From Symbiodinium natans (taxonomy: Eukaryota > Sar > Dinophyceae > Suessiales > Symbiodiniaceae): a stretch of 32,500 nucleotides of DNA. Location: positions 105,001 through 137,500 of the forward strand of contig CAJNDS010002742.1 of the NCBI GenBank assembly GCA_905221605.1, given 5' to 3'. Every line of letters starts with the position of its first letter. Positions within the stretch are counted from its first letter, which is position 1. The position numbers and the translations under genes are program-made. Below, one piece after another: positions 10,101 to 19,453 of the stretch. The notes beneath the pieces are model-generated. The model searched no databases, was not told where the DNA came from, and saw nothing but the letters and a program-made list of their open reading frames with translations.

Positions 10101-11893
10101 GGAAGGCCACCGCGAGCCCGGCATGGGCACCGACGGCCAGGCCTAGGCGGTCTTCAGGGGTTTAGGTGGGTTTAGATGGGTTTAGATGGGTTGCGAGGTT
10201 TAGAGATTGAGAGGTTCACTGAAGAATCTCCTTTGTTGCAGCAACCTTGTGCGCTGAGCTTTGAACATGCTGGGACTTCGCATCTGTGGGCCCAAGTGTT
10301 AAGAAAGCCACCGAGGCCTCGGTGTTTGGGTAGCAAAAGGCAGGCATCCCACTAGTCTAACCCCCTCCCCATGGCACATCATCTACTATTTGCTTAAGAA
10401 CCCCAAAAGAATAAAATATTATAATCCCTACATTACCCTTATAAGGGAGAATATTTTTTGGGGGTGTTCTGAAGCAATTAGTAGTAATACTTGTTGATTG
10501 GAGTGGGTGACCCCCCCCCAAGCTAGCGGCATCCAGGAGCAGACGGTGCCCAGCTTTGCCGCTTCTTTCTATTCTCCTTGGCCTGTACCTTCCGCCTACC
10601 CCTCACTATCTGGCCCAACCCCCCAGCCCCACCCCCTGTGTCTACACCTCCCCCTTATCTTTGTGAGTCCAAACGTCGAAGAGCGACAGCTACACATTCC
10701 GCGAGCCCAGAAGCCACAAAGCAATGACAGCCCATGCCCTTACGGATGTGCGCGGCGCGCTCGATCCCTCTTCTCTCTACACTTCCCCCTTCTAAGTGTC
10801 GAAACACTGTTTGGGGAATCCCCGAACCCTGAGTCGCTGTCCCGCCTGCCACGGCCAGCCCCCAGCCCGCGGCCTTGCCAAGGATTTGTCTCAAGTGAAA
10901 CAAGCTTGAGCGCCCTTAGGTAAGGATGCACCCCGAAAAGGTTCCCGAAACGGGCTCCTAACAGGGCCCTTATCCCTTAGAGAATCTTCTGAAGGGCCCT
11001 AAACCCAAGGCTACAAACTTAGGCGGCAATCCCTAAGCTCTGAACCCTGTAAACATTGTCGACCTTTACAGGCCCCAACCCGCACCCTAAACCCTTCCCC
11101 AAACCTTACTCCGCACATGTCAAAGTTTCAAATGCCTCAAAGTCTCAACACCCTAAAGCCCCAAAACCCCCAAACCTGGGAACCCCCCTAAACCCTAAAC
11201 CCTACACCCTGAACAGACCCCAAGCCCCAAACCCTGAACGAACGCAAGCCCCAAAACCCTGTAAACCCTGCCTGCTGTAGATCCCTGTAAACCCTGGAAA
11301 GCCCCCTAAGCCCTGTAACCCCTGAAACCCTGTAGATCCTGCCAAACCATGGACACCTTAAAATCCCCCAACCCGAAACCCTAAGCCCTAAACCATGTAA
11401 ACCCTAAACCCTAAACCCTAAACCCCAATTAAACCCTAAACCCTAAACCCTAAACCCTGGACCCTCAGCCCCTTTTGGCCTCGGAAGATGGCGCTGCGGC
11501 CGTGGCCTTGGGAGCGGCCAGGGGCGCTGGGCGCGCGGTCGGCGCCACGAAGGCCTCTGCTGTGTGCGGGGGCTGGGGGGGGTGGGGCTTCAGGGTCTAG
11601 GGTCTAGGGTTTAGGGTCAAGGGTTTAGGGTTTAGGGTGTAGGGTTTAGGGTTTAGGGTTTAGTGTTTGTGGGGCGTACGTGTGTGGGGGAGCCTGGCTG
11701 CTCCATGCGCTCCAGAAGCCCACAGGATCCCCGCTGCGGTTTGAGGGTACACCCTAAACCCTACACCATTCACCTAAACCCTGAAAACCCTAAACCCTAC
11801 ACCATAAACCCTCAAACCATTGGCAGCCTCGTAGGCGACGCTGGCCACGCAGAAGGCCGCCACGGCCGCCACGGCAGCTCTCAACTGACTCAT
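7172..11893 (-). CDS. Plastid-targeted membrane protein of unknown function, about 11 exons
   Basis: Start ATG at 11893 (MSQLRAAVAAVAAFCVASVA), a hydrophobic signal peptide just after a possible trans-splice acceptor (CCCCAG, then GACCATG). Exons: 11893-11818, 11559 to about 11480 (EAFVAPTARPAPLAAPKATA, a transit peptide), about 10888-10828 (tentative), 10142-10054, 9901-9833, 9131-9072 (VYLQYTSEYLKGPLYWHPDK), 8605-8528 (GWLPDYPGTPMIKEGKYTSH), 8280-8185, 7762-7697 (YGNLMFNFYDPQWAK), 7404-7357 and 7279-7172, ending QRQNGL and TAG. From the fifth exon on, every intron is phase 0 and the joined frame has no stop. Donors include GC (after 10054, 9072, 7357) and GT (after 8528, 7697). Hydrophobic segments: ELAFLSMLFFGVGPVL, and the stretch across the last two exons (VLFSVFGGLAEV, ESFLLPISFFMHIACY). 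About 270 residues. I do not recognise the family; a thylakoid or plastid-envelope protein fits. Confidence 0.75.
8016..8126. mobile_element. MITE family A, copy 1
   Basis: It begins ATGTGGGGGTTT (8016) and ends AAACCCCCACAT (8126). The inside (GGGGCCCC, AATATAGACCC, CAAATAGT, AAGGTACCC) matches the element at 21209-21312 in the same order and orientation at roughly 80% by eye. It has no coding capacity and lies in an intron of the plastid-targeted gene. Confidence 0.8.
8135..8168. mobile_element. Solo right arm of MITE family B
   Basis: TTAAGG..CTGTTAGTATAAGGGGGAACATCC matches the right arms of the family B elements at 14023-14113 and 28259-28358. The left arm is missing, and the family A copy ends nine bases away. 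Probably a truncated or rearranged copy. Confidence 0.7.
8640..8840. repeat. TTTAGGG / TTCAGGG mixed array
   Basis: Alternating blocks of GGGTTTAGGG and GGGTTCAGGG lie in the intron between exons 9131-9072 and 8605-8528. The same intron carries the opposite orientation (CCCTAAACCCTAAACCC) at 8998-9050, near its donor. The blocks of identical variant units suggest spread by local duplication. Confidence 0.92.
9132..9832 (-). other. 700-base intron of the plastid-targeted gene
   Basis: Between exons 9901-9833 and 9131-9072. The plus strand has TTAGGG-like units at 9135-9250, a C-run followed by A-run near 9643-9680, and otherwise ordinary sequence with no further exon that I can support. Unlike most introns here it does not show clear TTTAGGG units (transcript sense) at its 5' end. 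Confidence 0.5.
10383..10484. mobile_element. MITE-like inverted repeat, family D
   Basis: The left end CTACTATTTGCTTAAGAA and the complement of the right end (CTACTAATTGCTTCAGAA) match at 16 of 18 positions, followed by CCCCAAAA on both arms. The centre has CCCTTATAAGGG. 102 bases, no open frame, in an intron of the plastid-targeted gene. No second copy in the window. Confidence 0.65.
11380..11460. repeat. CCCTAAA array
   Basis: ACCCTAAACCC units on the plus strand, interrupted once by CCAATTA, directly downstream (in transcript sense) of the transit-peptide exon. In the transcript they read TTTAGGG and are at the 5' end of the intron. Confidence 0.92.
11586..11820. repeat. Intron 1 with opposed telomere-like arrays
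   Basis: The intron between the signal-peptide exon (ends 11818) and the transit-peptide exon (starts 11559). Plus strand 11586-11665 is GGGTTTAGGG-type; 11745-11815 is ACCCTAAACCCT-type. In the transcript the donor side is TTTAGGG-like and the acceptor side CCCTAAA-like, so the intron can fold back on itself. Donor GTTTGAG, acceptor CACACAG. Confidence 0.85.
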
Positions 11894-13135
11894 GGTCCTG
11901 GGGAACAGGGCTTCAGGGAACGGGTTAAGGGCTTGGGTTTTAGGGTTCAGGGTTTAGGGTTGGGGGGGCAGGGCTTCGGGTTCGGGATTGTCGCGATGAA
12001 CTATTGTTGTCGATTTCACTATACCATCTGTACCCAAGTACATCCCGAACCATACACCCAAGTATGTTCCCACAAAAGACCAGGCACCGTGCCTTTCACC
12101 ACCCCTGGGTTTCGGGCTTCTCTGAGCCTGAAGTATACTAGTGTACGGCAACGAGGTTTCTGAAGCCACCTCAAGTCGTCTAAGCCCCCAAGCCATGAAA
12201 GCCCATCCTCCAGACTCCAAACCCTGGTTCAAAACGTTTAGGGTTTAGGGTTTAGGGTTCAGGGTTTAGGGTTTAGGGTTTAGGGTTTAGGGTTTAGGGT
12301 TTAGGGTTTAGGGTTTAGGGTTAGGGATGAGGGCTTAGGCTTGGTCGAGCATTTGAGGGTTTCGGGTTGGGGGACCCTCGAGCCCGGCAGGACTTTGGCC
12401 ACTGAGCGTTTGGGGGCTAAGACCTTCCCGAGCTTCACCCAAGCCCCACTGAGAGCCAGGCGCTACCTGCAAGACGGCACTCACTGGCTTCCTATGGGCC
12501 AAACTCCGCCGGCAGCCAAGGAATCAACGGGATCGAAGGAAGAGTATAGGACTTGCCTAGAGTAGCCTACCCATCCTAAGCGGCAATGCCCTTCATTGCC
12601 TATATATTGTTTTTTTGTATACATACCCGTTTCTTTAGGTACACGATCTCCGGAACATAGCCTCCCCAACTCGGTGCCCCCCGCATTCAGTCCAAGGCAA
12701 ATGGTAAAGGACCCTTTGCCTACCCAGCCAAGTACAACCTCAGCAGACCTTGCAGCCGCTAGCTGCGCAGTCTCACGCACTTTGTTTGGCTCGGCTGCCA
12801 AGCACTGGTCCCCTGCTTTGGGGGTCCACCGACGTCAGAAAATCATGAAGTCATCACTGCGTGCGTCGATGCCTGCGAATGCAGGGACGGTCCGTTTAGC
12901 AAGAGCCAAAGAATTTTCAGTCGCCCATCACCGCTTTTCCAGCCAGCTCTCGCAAGTGGATACCAAGGATACGTCTTGAAACTCGACAGGCGCAGTGATA
13001 CGCAGCCCCGTCGCCAAAGCATAGAAACTAGAAGCTCGCAATCCCAAGAAAAGGAAACGTTGATAGCAGGGGCTTACACGGTTCAGGATTCAGGGCTTAA
13101 GGGAGCTTGAGGGGGAATGTCAAGAGATGCCGAAC
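11894..13135. other. Stretch without a firm gene; two coding-like minus-strand frames
   Basis: Holds the telomere-type array at 12238-12324. Two minus-strand frames look coding: about 12110-12000 (SFVGTYLGVWFGMYLGTDG, a hydrophobic motif) and 12832-12478, open for 118 codons and containing VRETAQLAAARSAEVVLGW, with no ATG at its start. A plus-strand frame at 12596-12979 overlaps the second, and I cannot decide between them. They may be the 3' exons of the gene at 13-15 kb. Confidence 0.35.
12238..12324. repeat. TTTAGGG array, about 12 units
   Basis: Eleven or so near-perfect TTTAGGG units with one TTCAGGG variant; flanked by decayed units. Confidence 0.95.
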
Positions 13136-15434
13136 CTGCGTGCCGGAGTTCGGGGACGGGCATGGCGAGTTGCGTGGCCTTAAGCACAAGGTTTTGGGGC
13201 CTCTTTGGCGGGGGATCACAGGTTTCAGGCAAGCTTTAGGGGCTTGGGATTCGGATATCCTCAGGGTCTTGGTAAACTAGTTTCTTGCATCTTGTTCTTG
13301 GCGGTCTGAGGGTGTTTAAGCCCAAAGACCGAAAGCCTCAACCCTTTCGTGTGTTCTGTTGCCCCGTTTCGGTGTCGAACTCCCTATCACGAGTGTTGCG
13401 ACAGACAATGAGGCGCGCTGAAGGGTTTTCTGCCTGCTCCTATGCACCTCTCAGGCCACCCTTTAGAAACCTCTCCTACAGGCCCATGGTCCTTGAGTTC
13501 GCATGGCACAGGCTCCACGCGCCATGGAAAGGCTGGCCTGCCCGGTATCCCCTCAAGCCCACGGCGAAAGCTACAAGGAAGAGCAAAACCTCAAGACCTC
13601 AAAAGCCCCCAGCTTTTCCGGGCCGCAGGCGTGTCACCCAGGGCGTTGATGGGGTTCTGCTTGTAGAACTCGCTGAGGGCTTCGGGATCCTGTAGCGGGG
13701 CCGTACCTGGGGAAAGGCGTGCCCTTAGGGTTTGGAGTGCTGGGAAGGTGGAGGGAGTAGGGTCCTCAAGGCCTTCGGGAGCAACTGGCAGCACTTAGGA
13801 ATTGCCTACACCTCTCCTACACCCCCTTCCCTTTCAGCCTGTAGTCTCACTGATTGGACCCTACACTCGAAGCCCCTAAAGCCCTGAGACTTTTTAAACA
13901 AGTGAACCCCGAAACCCTAAAAGCCCGTCCCCAAAATTTAGGCTGGGGTCCCGTGCAGATCGCTTCGGGGAGCGCCCGGGCTGTCACCGTCCGGGGACCG
14001 CCCTGTTTTGGGTTTGGGGTTGGGATGTTCCCCCCTTATACTAACAGTCCTTAATCAGGATGGGCCCCCTTTTAGAATCCCTATTAAGGACTGTTAGTAT
14101 AAGCGGGCCATCCTAAGTTAGGGTTTAGGGTTTAAGGTTTAGGTCCCAATTTAGGTATCGATACAGCAAGGCTTTGTTGGGCCTTAGCATCACAGGGTGT
14201 TGCAGAGTTTGACAGTTTGAGGGAATCTTTGCGGCTTCAAGTGTGCAGGGTATTAGGGTTTAGGGGTTTGGGGCTTAACGGCTTGGGGCTTAGGAGTTTA
14301 GGGCTTATTCACAGGGTTCTACAGCTGAAGGATGTGTTTTTAGTAGGGGAGGGGGTACAAGGGGCTTAGCGTTCCCTGTGGTCTTCCGGATTGCTTCGGT
14401 GATGATGGCTGGTTTAAGCCCTAAAACTTTCGGGTGTACATGGTGGTGGGCATGTGGGCTTTGCAAGAGGGCTGCCCAGAACCCCCAAAGCGAAAGCAGC
14501 GCCTCTTCCACGTCAAAGGCGCCCGCCTGGCAACAAAAACGGGACCCCCCCCTCACCCTGCGGGCTTGCGGCGCAGATGTGACCAACCCCACAGCCACCA
14601 AACCCCTCACCCCTTGCCGGCAACAACCCAGCTGCCTGAAGACCAAGAGGACTATCAGCCGCGGTGTGCCCAGAGTTCGCCCGGGCGGCCCTCTCTTCAT
14701 CACGCTCCTCTGGTCTGACACGCTTAGGGGTCGGGTGCTTCTTGGTGCTCAGGGCTCTGGCATGAAAGGCGCAGGGCCGCTTCGGGCGGGAGGTTTAGAG
14801 GGTTTAGGGTCTGAACCCTAAACCACTACAGGTGAAGGACGCGGGTCTGGGGGAGCCGTCCAGTGTCCGAGGTTCACAAGGGGAAAAGCACCGTACTGGA
14901 TGCCAAACTCAGCTGCGACGGCTGTCGCAAGAATTCGGAACACAGTGTCACCGTGGGATGTGCTAGCCTCCATGAATGAGGCGAAGCCTGAACCCAACCG
15001 GGGGGCTTGATTGGGGAGCTCCTTCTTGGTGATAGGCTCCAGAATCGAGACGAAGCCGACCTAAGACTCTGACGGAGCGGGGGGGTTTTAGGGCTCAGGG
15101 GTGTTCGGCCTCTTGAGAGTTGCTCCGAAAAGGCCCCGCAACGGCACGACCCCTTTCAAGCTGAGATTCTGGAGCACGAACCCACCCCCCCAAAAAATGC
15201 CTGAACACGTGGCCAGCTCCGAAAAACTGTCCTTTTGGGAGCTCCCATTCTCCCTCTCATGGCAGGCTACCCGGAAAAAGGCCCTGATGTGAAAAACTGC
15301 CCCACGTACCCGACACCCTCGGTGCCCACCTTGAGCGGCAGAAAGATCTTGCCCGAAATTCGGAGCCACTCCCCGTCGACGATGCCTTCGACCTCAGCCA
15401 CCCAAGGAAGGCGGGCACCACCGCCAGGCCCCAT
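13136..15434 (-). CDS. Unidentified split gene (partial model)
   Basis: Function not recognised. Best exons: 15434-15306 (WVAEVEGIVDGEWLRISGKI then FLPLKVGTEGVGY, donor GTGGGG), and 15060 to about 14836, a long one containing GFVSILEPITKKELPNQ, SGFASFMEASTSHGDTVF and AAEFGIQYGAFPLVNLGHW. The join GVGY to VGFVSILEP is phase 0. Weaker exons follow: 14707-14681 (ERDEERAAR, GC donor), 14526 to about 14503 (AGAFDVEEALL), 13689 to about 13627 (DPEALSEFYKQNPINALGD) and 13178-13136 (ATQLAMPVPELRHA). The ATG at 15434 has A at -3 and G at +4, but the exon could instead begin at an acceptor near 15398. The gene's 3' end was not located. No targeting peptide is evident at this start. Confidence 0.55.
14023..14113. 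mobile_element. MITE family B, copy 1
   Basis: The arms GGATGTTCCCCCC + TTATACTAACAG.. (14023-14055) and the complement (14083-14113) share a 21-base perfect core running from CTTATACTAACAG to CCTTAAT. The loop is 27 bases. It is located between exon-like pieces of the split gene. Two related copies occur at 28259-28358 (full) and 8135-8168 (one arm). Confidence 0.85.
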
Positions 15435-16990
15435 ATTATGGCAAATTATCGTATACTATAGTATATTGAATTTTAGTATAGTATAGTATAGAATATTATA
15501 GTATATTATAGTATAATATATCAAAGTAGATGCCCTCCATCCCCAAAAACGCTGGGACAGCAGCTGAAAGTAGAAACTGGGATCCAAAAAAGGAAGGAAT
15601 CATCTGCTTGATAAGGAGCCGAACGGTTTTGCTCTGAAATTTAATCTTGTACTCAGGAAGAAACATCTTTTGGACCATCGCGTTTGAAAAATGTTAGCTG
15701 TTGCTTTCGAGACTGAGAATTCAACCCGGGCGCCAGAAGCCTTGGGGCTGGAAGCCCCTACTTCGAACCTGGCCTTTGACTCCTTTGATGGCTTCCTGCT
15801 TTCGCTGAGGCAGCTGAATGTAGGGGCCTATCGAAGGGTCTTTTCAAGTAGTTTGCATTACAAGTCTAAGTACATCTTCCATCTGCGTATGTATATATGT
15901 ATGTGTGCAGAAAAAACTCCGAGGTTCTCTGAGGTTCAAGCAATCTGGCCCTGCTTGGCGAAGTGCCCGTACCTGGTCATTCGAGAGGTTCAGAAGGCTG
16001 CGCAAGAAAAACAAATCCTCCTCTGTCCGTGTCATCTAGGGTTTTAGGGTTTGGGGTTTAGGGTTCTGGGCTTCGGGGTTTAACTCCCCTGTAAGGAACA
16101 GCTCAAGCCTTGACTCCCAACCTTTGTTTGGCCTTCGGTCGTCATCGCAGGTATACGAAGCAGCAGTCGAATCATTCGTCCGCGTCCCAGTGCAAAATCC
16201 CCAGTGAAGCCGCGAGCCCAGAGCCCACGCACAAACCCACAGAAGGTTGCATTGCAGACTGAAGGCCCTAAACAGGCATTGCTCTAGGCTTCTCCCGGCA
16301 GACTTGTTTCGAGCTAAGAATAGAAGTATGAGAATTTGGCAGGCCTGTAACATTTTGGAAACCCCAAGTCTGCAACCTGAACCCCTCGAAGCCTCGAAAG
16401 CTTCGGAGCTACAAGCCCTACACCCTAAAAAGGGGCTCAACGAGTTAGAAGCCTGAAATCCTGAGCCCTAACAACCTGCCCTAAACCCTGAAAGGGGCTA
16501 CTGTGAGATGGAAGCCCTGAACCCCAAAAAGTGCATAGGATGTGTCATGCCCGCAGGCCCCGGGAAGAGTTGCCGGGGCCGAGGGGTGGAATCACGAATC
16601 TTGGGTCCCTGAAACTCCGGATGGCCTGTCATCCAGGCACATCGACCTCCAGCTTCAGGGGTTTAGAGGTTTGACGTCCTTAGAGCCTTGGGGTTTTCGC
16701 GCATGAGGCTACTATCATGGGGTTGCACATACCAGTAGCAGCTGCTTGTAGCAATGGTAGCAGCCCAGCAGCAACCACAACTGCCTGCGATAGCAACAGC
16801 AACAAGATGGCGAATCTTGACCCGACACCCCTGAACTCTGCGACAACAACCCTCAAACCCGGCCGGCTGAGGCGCTGTCCGACGGTATTGTACGCCAGGA
16901 TATGGTGTGGGCACCTTCAGAGGTGCCCCACTGTTGTTAATGTTGAGTGTCTAGACAGGAAGCTCTTGCGAGAGCTACGCATGAAACCCT
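15435..16990. other. Stretch without a firm gene
   Basis: Includes an AT-rich TATAG/TATTA tract at 15440-15521. Two minus-strand frames have coding-like composition: 15678-15496 with a real ATG (MVQKMFLPEYKIKFQSKTVR, then a hydrophobic stretch) and 16035 to about 15982 (TEEDLFFLRSLLNLSND, then a GT donor). They could be 5' exons of the gene to the left. A plus-strand frame at 15691-15890 is also open. Telomere-like units at 16040-16080 and 16655-16700 suggest introns. Confidence 0.35.
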
Positions 16991-17450
16991 CAACCCTCAG
17001 CCCTGAGCCCGAAACCCTTCAGCCCTCCGGCATGGCAATAGGCCTGGATCCGAAAGTATTGCACATCCTCTGGCGATGCGTTGGAAGATTCCTGCACACA
17101 GGCAAGGACGAATTTGAGGAGGACGAAGGGGGAGGAGGAGGAGGAGGAGTTCATCGGGTTTCGGATTGAGTGCTGAGGGATGATGCTGAAGGTCCCCAGT
17201 GCCCCTACGCGTTGCCTGAAGGACATCCAAAGAAACTCACGTGGCTGGTTCTGAGGGACGCGACTGAGACCTAAAGAGCCATGCTCAAAGGCTGGTTCAT
17301 TGTCTTGCGGCTCTTCATGAGGCCTTGAACGAGATCCCTGCTCACAAGCGGGTCTTACGGCTGATGAAGTGCCAAGTTCAGGGTGTTGAACACATTGACA
17401 TGTTCGCACGTAATCGTGCTGCACGCGCATGAATGCGCGCACATATGCAG

Positions 17451-17619
17451 TCACTGTGCAGTTCTACAGGCTTGAGTGGGCAAGGTGCGTTTGTACACCA
17501 CGAGGGGCTCAGCTCTGTAGTTAGCCTTGCCCTGCCGAAGGAATGTAATCAGGGTTGTAGCAAAGGTCTCGGAATCTGTTTCCTGCACTTTAACAAACCT
17601 GATGGTCGGCAATATACCT
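17451..17619 (-). CDS. Exon-like open frame, unidentified
   Basis: After an acceptor TTTTTAG the minus strand is open for about 56 codons to TGA at 17451, with PTIRFVKVQETDSETFATTL, then FLRQGKANYRAEPLVVYKR. The other two minus frames have stops. Composition is coding-like; no family recognised. It may be a terminal exon. Just beyond its end a plus-strand frame (17265-17431, LVHCLAALHEALNEIPAHKR) is also coding-like, so the strand of this region is not settled. Confidence 0.4.
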
Positions 17620-17756
17620 AAAAATGCAAGTTCCCTTTCGGCACGGCTTTATCACTTGTCTGGTGGCTGGTTCGCAGGGCTAGTGTTGTCGCGTGGCTGA
17701 GTGCACACCGGCCTTTCTGAATTCACACTCTGCAAACCAGAAACAGGGTTCAGGGT

Positions 17757-17845
17757 TTAGTAGTCGTCGTCGTCGTCATCGTCGTCGTAGTAGTAGTAGT
17801 AGCAGTAGTAGCAGTAGTAGCAGTAGAAGCAGCAGCAGCAGCAGT

Positions 17846-17927
<82 letters not shown>

Positions 17928-18190
17928 AGTAGTAGTAGAGTAGTAGTAGTAGTAGTAGTAGACTGGTACCAAAAAGAACTAGAATGCTGGTACTAGTATA
18001 CTGGTACTAGTATACTGGTACAAGTAGTAGTACGAGCAGTAGTAGTACTAGTAGTAGTACTAGTAGTAGTACTAGTAGTAGTACTAGTAGTAGTACTAGT
18101 AGTAGTACTAGTAGTACGTACCAGCAGTAGTACCAGCAGTAGTACCAGTAGTCGTCGTCGTCTTCGTCGTCGTAGTCGTAGTCGTAGACC
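17757..18190. repeat. TAG/GTC trinucleotide tract with internal higher-order repeats
   Basis: Starts TAGTCGTCGTCG, passes through AGCAGC and a long pure (TAG)n at about 17850-17930. Then come a 14-base repeat (CTGGTACTAGTATA, about 17990-18022) and a 12-base repeat (TAGTAGTAGTAC, about 18040-18110), ending in GTCGTC. Poly-Ser, poly-Val and poly-Leu frames through it are artefacts. Confidence 0.98.
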
Positions 18191-18272
18191 TAGGATAAGG
18201 AGGGTTCAGAAAATTTAGTTATCATAAGAATGCACCACAACTTCGTATTGATGTTCAGGGAACCCTGCAACA

Positions 18273-18277
18273 AACAC

Positions 18278-18324
<47 letters not shown>

Positions 18325-18362
18325 CACACACACACACACATACACACACAACACACACACAC

Positions 18363-18401
<39 letters not shown>

Positions 18402-18402
18402 T
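18273..18402. repeat. (CA)n microsatellite
   Basis: 130 bases of CA repeat with a few single-base variants (CAAACA, CAGACA, CATACA, CAACAC). Confidence 0.99.
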
Positions 18403-18455
18403 CATAACAACATAGAAAACTGACATGACACCCTGATGCCTTCGACCCAACATTC

Positions 18456-18734
18456 TCAGCCCGAAATGTGCACCCCATCCCTGTCCAGAGAGCGTGCAAC
18501 GCTGGAAGCCTGCCACGCCAGGGCCGGTAATAAGAGAAGCCCGGGTGCAGAGGAACGTTGTTGTTTAGGGCTTGGGATGCTTGAGTTATCCTTCTCGGGA
18601 TGCAGTGTGTGCGTGAGCACCTGCAGCCGAATTGGGCTGTCGAGCAAGGTCTTTGTGAGCTTTGGGCAATTTCCAAGGGGCTTCACGTAGACGCAACCTC
18701 CCATGTCCTGGCCTGCTCCTCGATCGAGGACCAT
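18456..18734 (-). CDS. Exon-like open frame, unidentified
   Basis: The frame opens with ATG at 18734 and stays open to 18456. The part with coding-like composition is about 18700-18600: CVYVKPLGNCPKLTKTLLDS, then PIRLQVLTHTLHPEKDN. The rest (SSAPGLLLLPALAWQ) may be read-through into an intron. A decayed TTAGGG unit at 18565-18580 fits an intron there. It could belong to one gene with the exon at 19249-19187. No family recognised. Confidence 0.4.
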   Translation of the reverse strand: MVLDRGAGQDMGGCVYVKPLGNCPKLTKTLLDSPIRLQVLTHTLHPEKDNSSIPSPKQQRSSAPGLLLLPALAWQASSVARSLDRDGVHISG

Positions 18735-19186
18735 GCAGCGGCATCGTTGAAGAACCTTTAGGCAGTAGGCCCGCGAAGAAAGCTACACTGTTCGGCGGTA
18801 TCTGGTTTGGGGTGAAACCAACAACGAGTCCGGCCTGTCCAACAAGTCCTCAATCTGCTGATCGATCTCCTCCCTGGGCGGGGGAGTTTCGCGTTTCGGG
18901 GTTTGGAGTTCAAGGTTAGGGATCTCATCTCCTTCTCTCCTTCCTGGCGTACTTGTGCTGTCTCACCCTTGCTAAAGCAAGCCGTCTCCCTCCTCTCGGT
19001 TCCCTCCGGCACCCTTGAGAACCCAAATCAAGAAAATGCAATTCCGTACCTGAGCACGAAATGTAGCGACCATCCCCAAACCCGGAAATCCTGAAGCAGA
19101 AGATGCTATCAACCTCAGAGAACTCGAAGAACCCTCAAGCCCTGGAGGCCTTGGCATGGGGCTTGGGGCTTGGGGCTCAGGGGCCC

Positions 19187-19249
19187 CCGCAAGAACTCTG
19201 CGGAGGGGGGCAGCTGCGGCACGAGCATGGGAAGCGCCCCAATCTTCCC
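19187..19249 (-). CDS. Exon-like piece, unidentified
   Basis: After acceptor CTGCAG the minus strand reads GKIGALPMLVPQLPPSAEFL, ending before G/C-rich decayed repeat. Telomere-like and G-rich sequence (19265-19380) lies on its upstream side, as in the introns elsewhere. It lies 3' of the actin-like gene, so it should belong to the next gene of the array. Confidence 0.4.
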
Positions 19250-19453
19250 CTGCAGGATTCAGCGGGGTTTAGTGGGGTTTGGGAGCTGCAGGGCGGCTTG
19301 GGGGTTTTGGGGGGGGTGGGGGGGTTGTTTGTGGGGGTTTGAGGGGGGGGGGGTTTTAGGGTTTCGGGTTGAGGATGGCTTTGGGTTCAGGAATTGGGAC
19401 CGCAAGCCCTACTAGTAGATAACTTCTCGTGGGCACCATGCAAAGCTAGAACC

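Noticed and set aside
10828-10888. Prohibitin N-terminus (GKAAGWGLAVAGGTA)
   Set aside because: Only a short Gly/Ala match; none of the following prohibitin core is found downstream. Kept as a tentative exon of the plastid-targeted gene.
17693-17972. Poly-Ser/Val (plus) and poly-Leu/Tyr (minus) proteins
   Set aside because: Translation of the TAG tract only; no flanking coding sequence.
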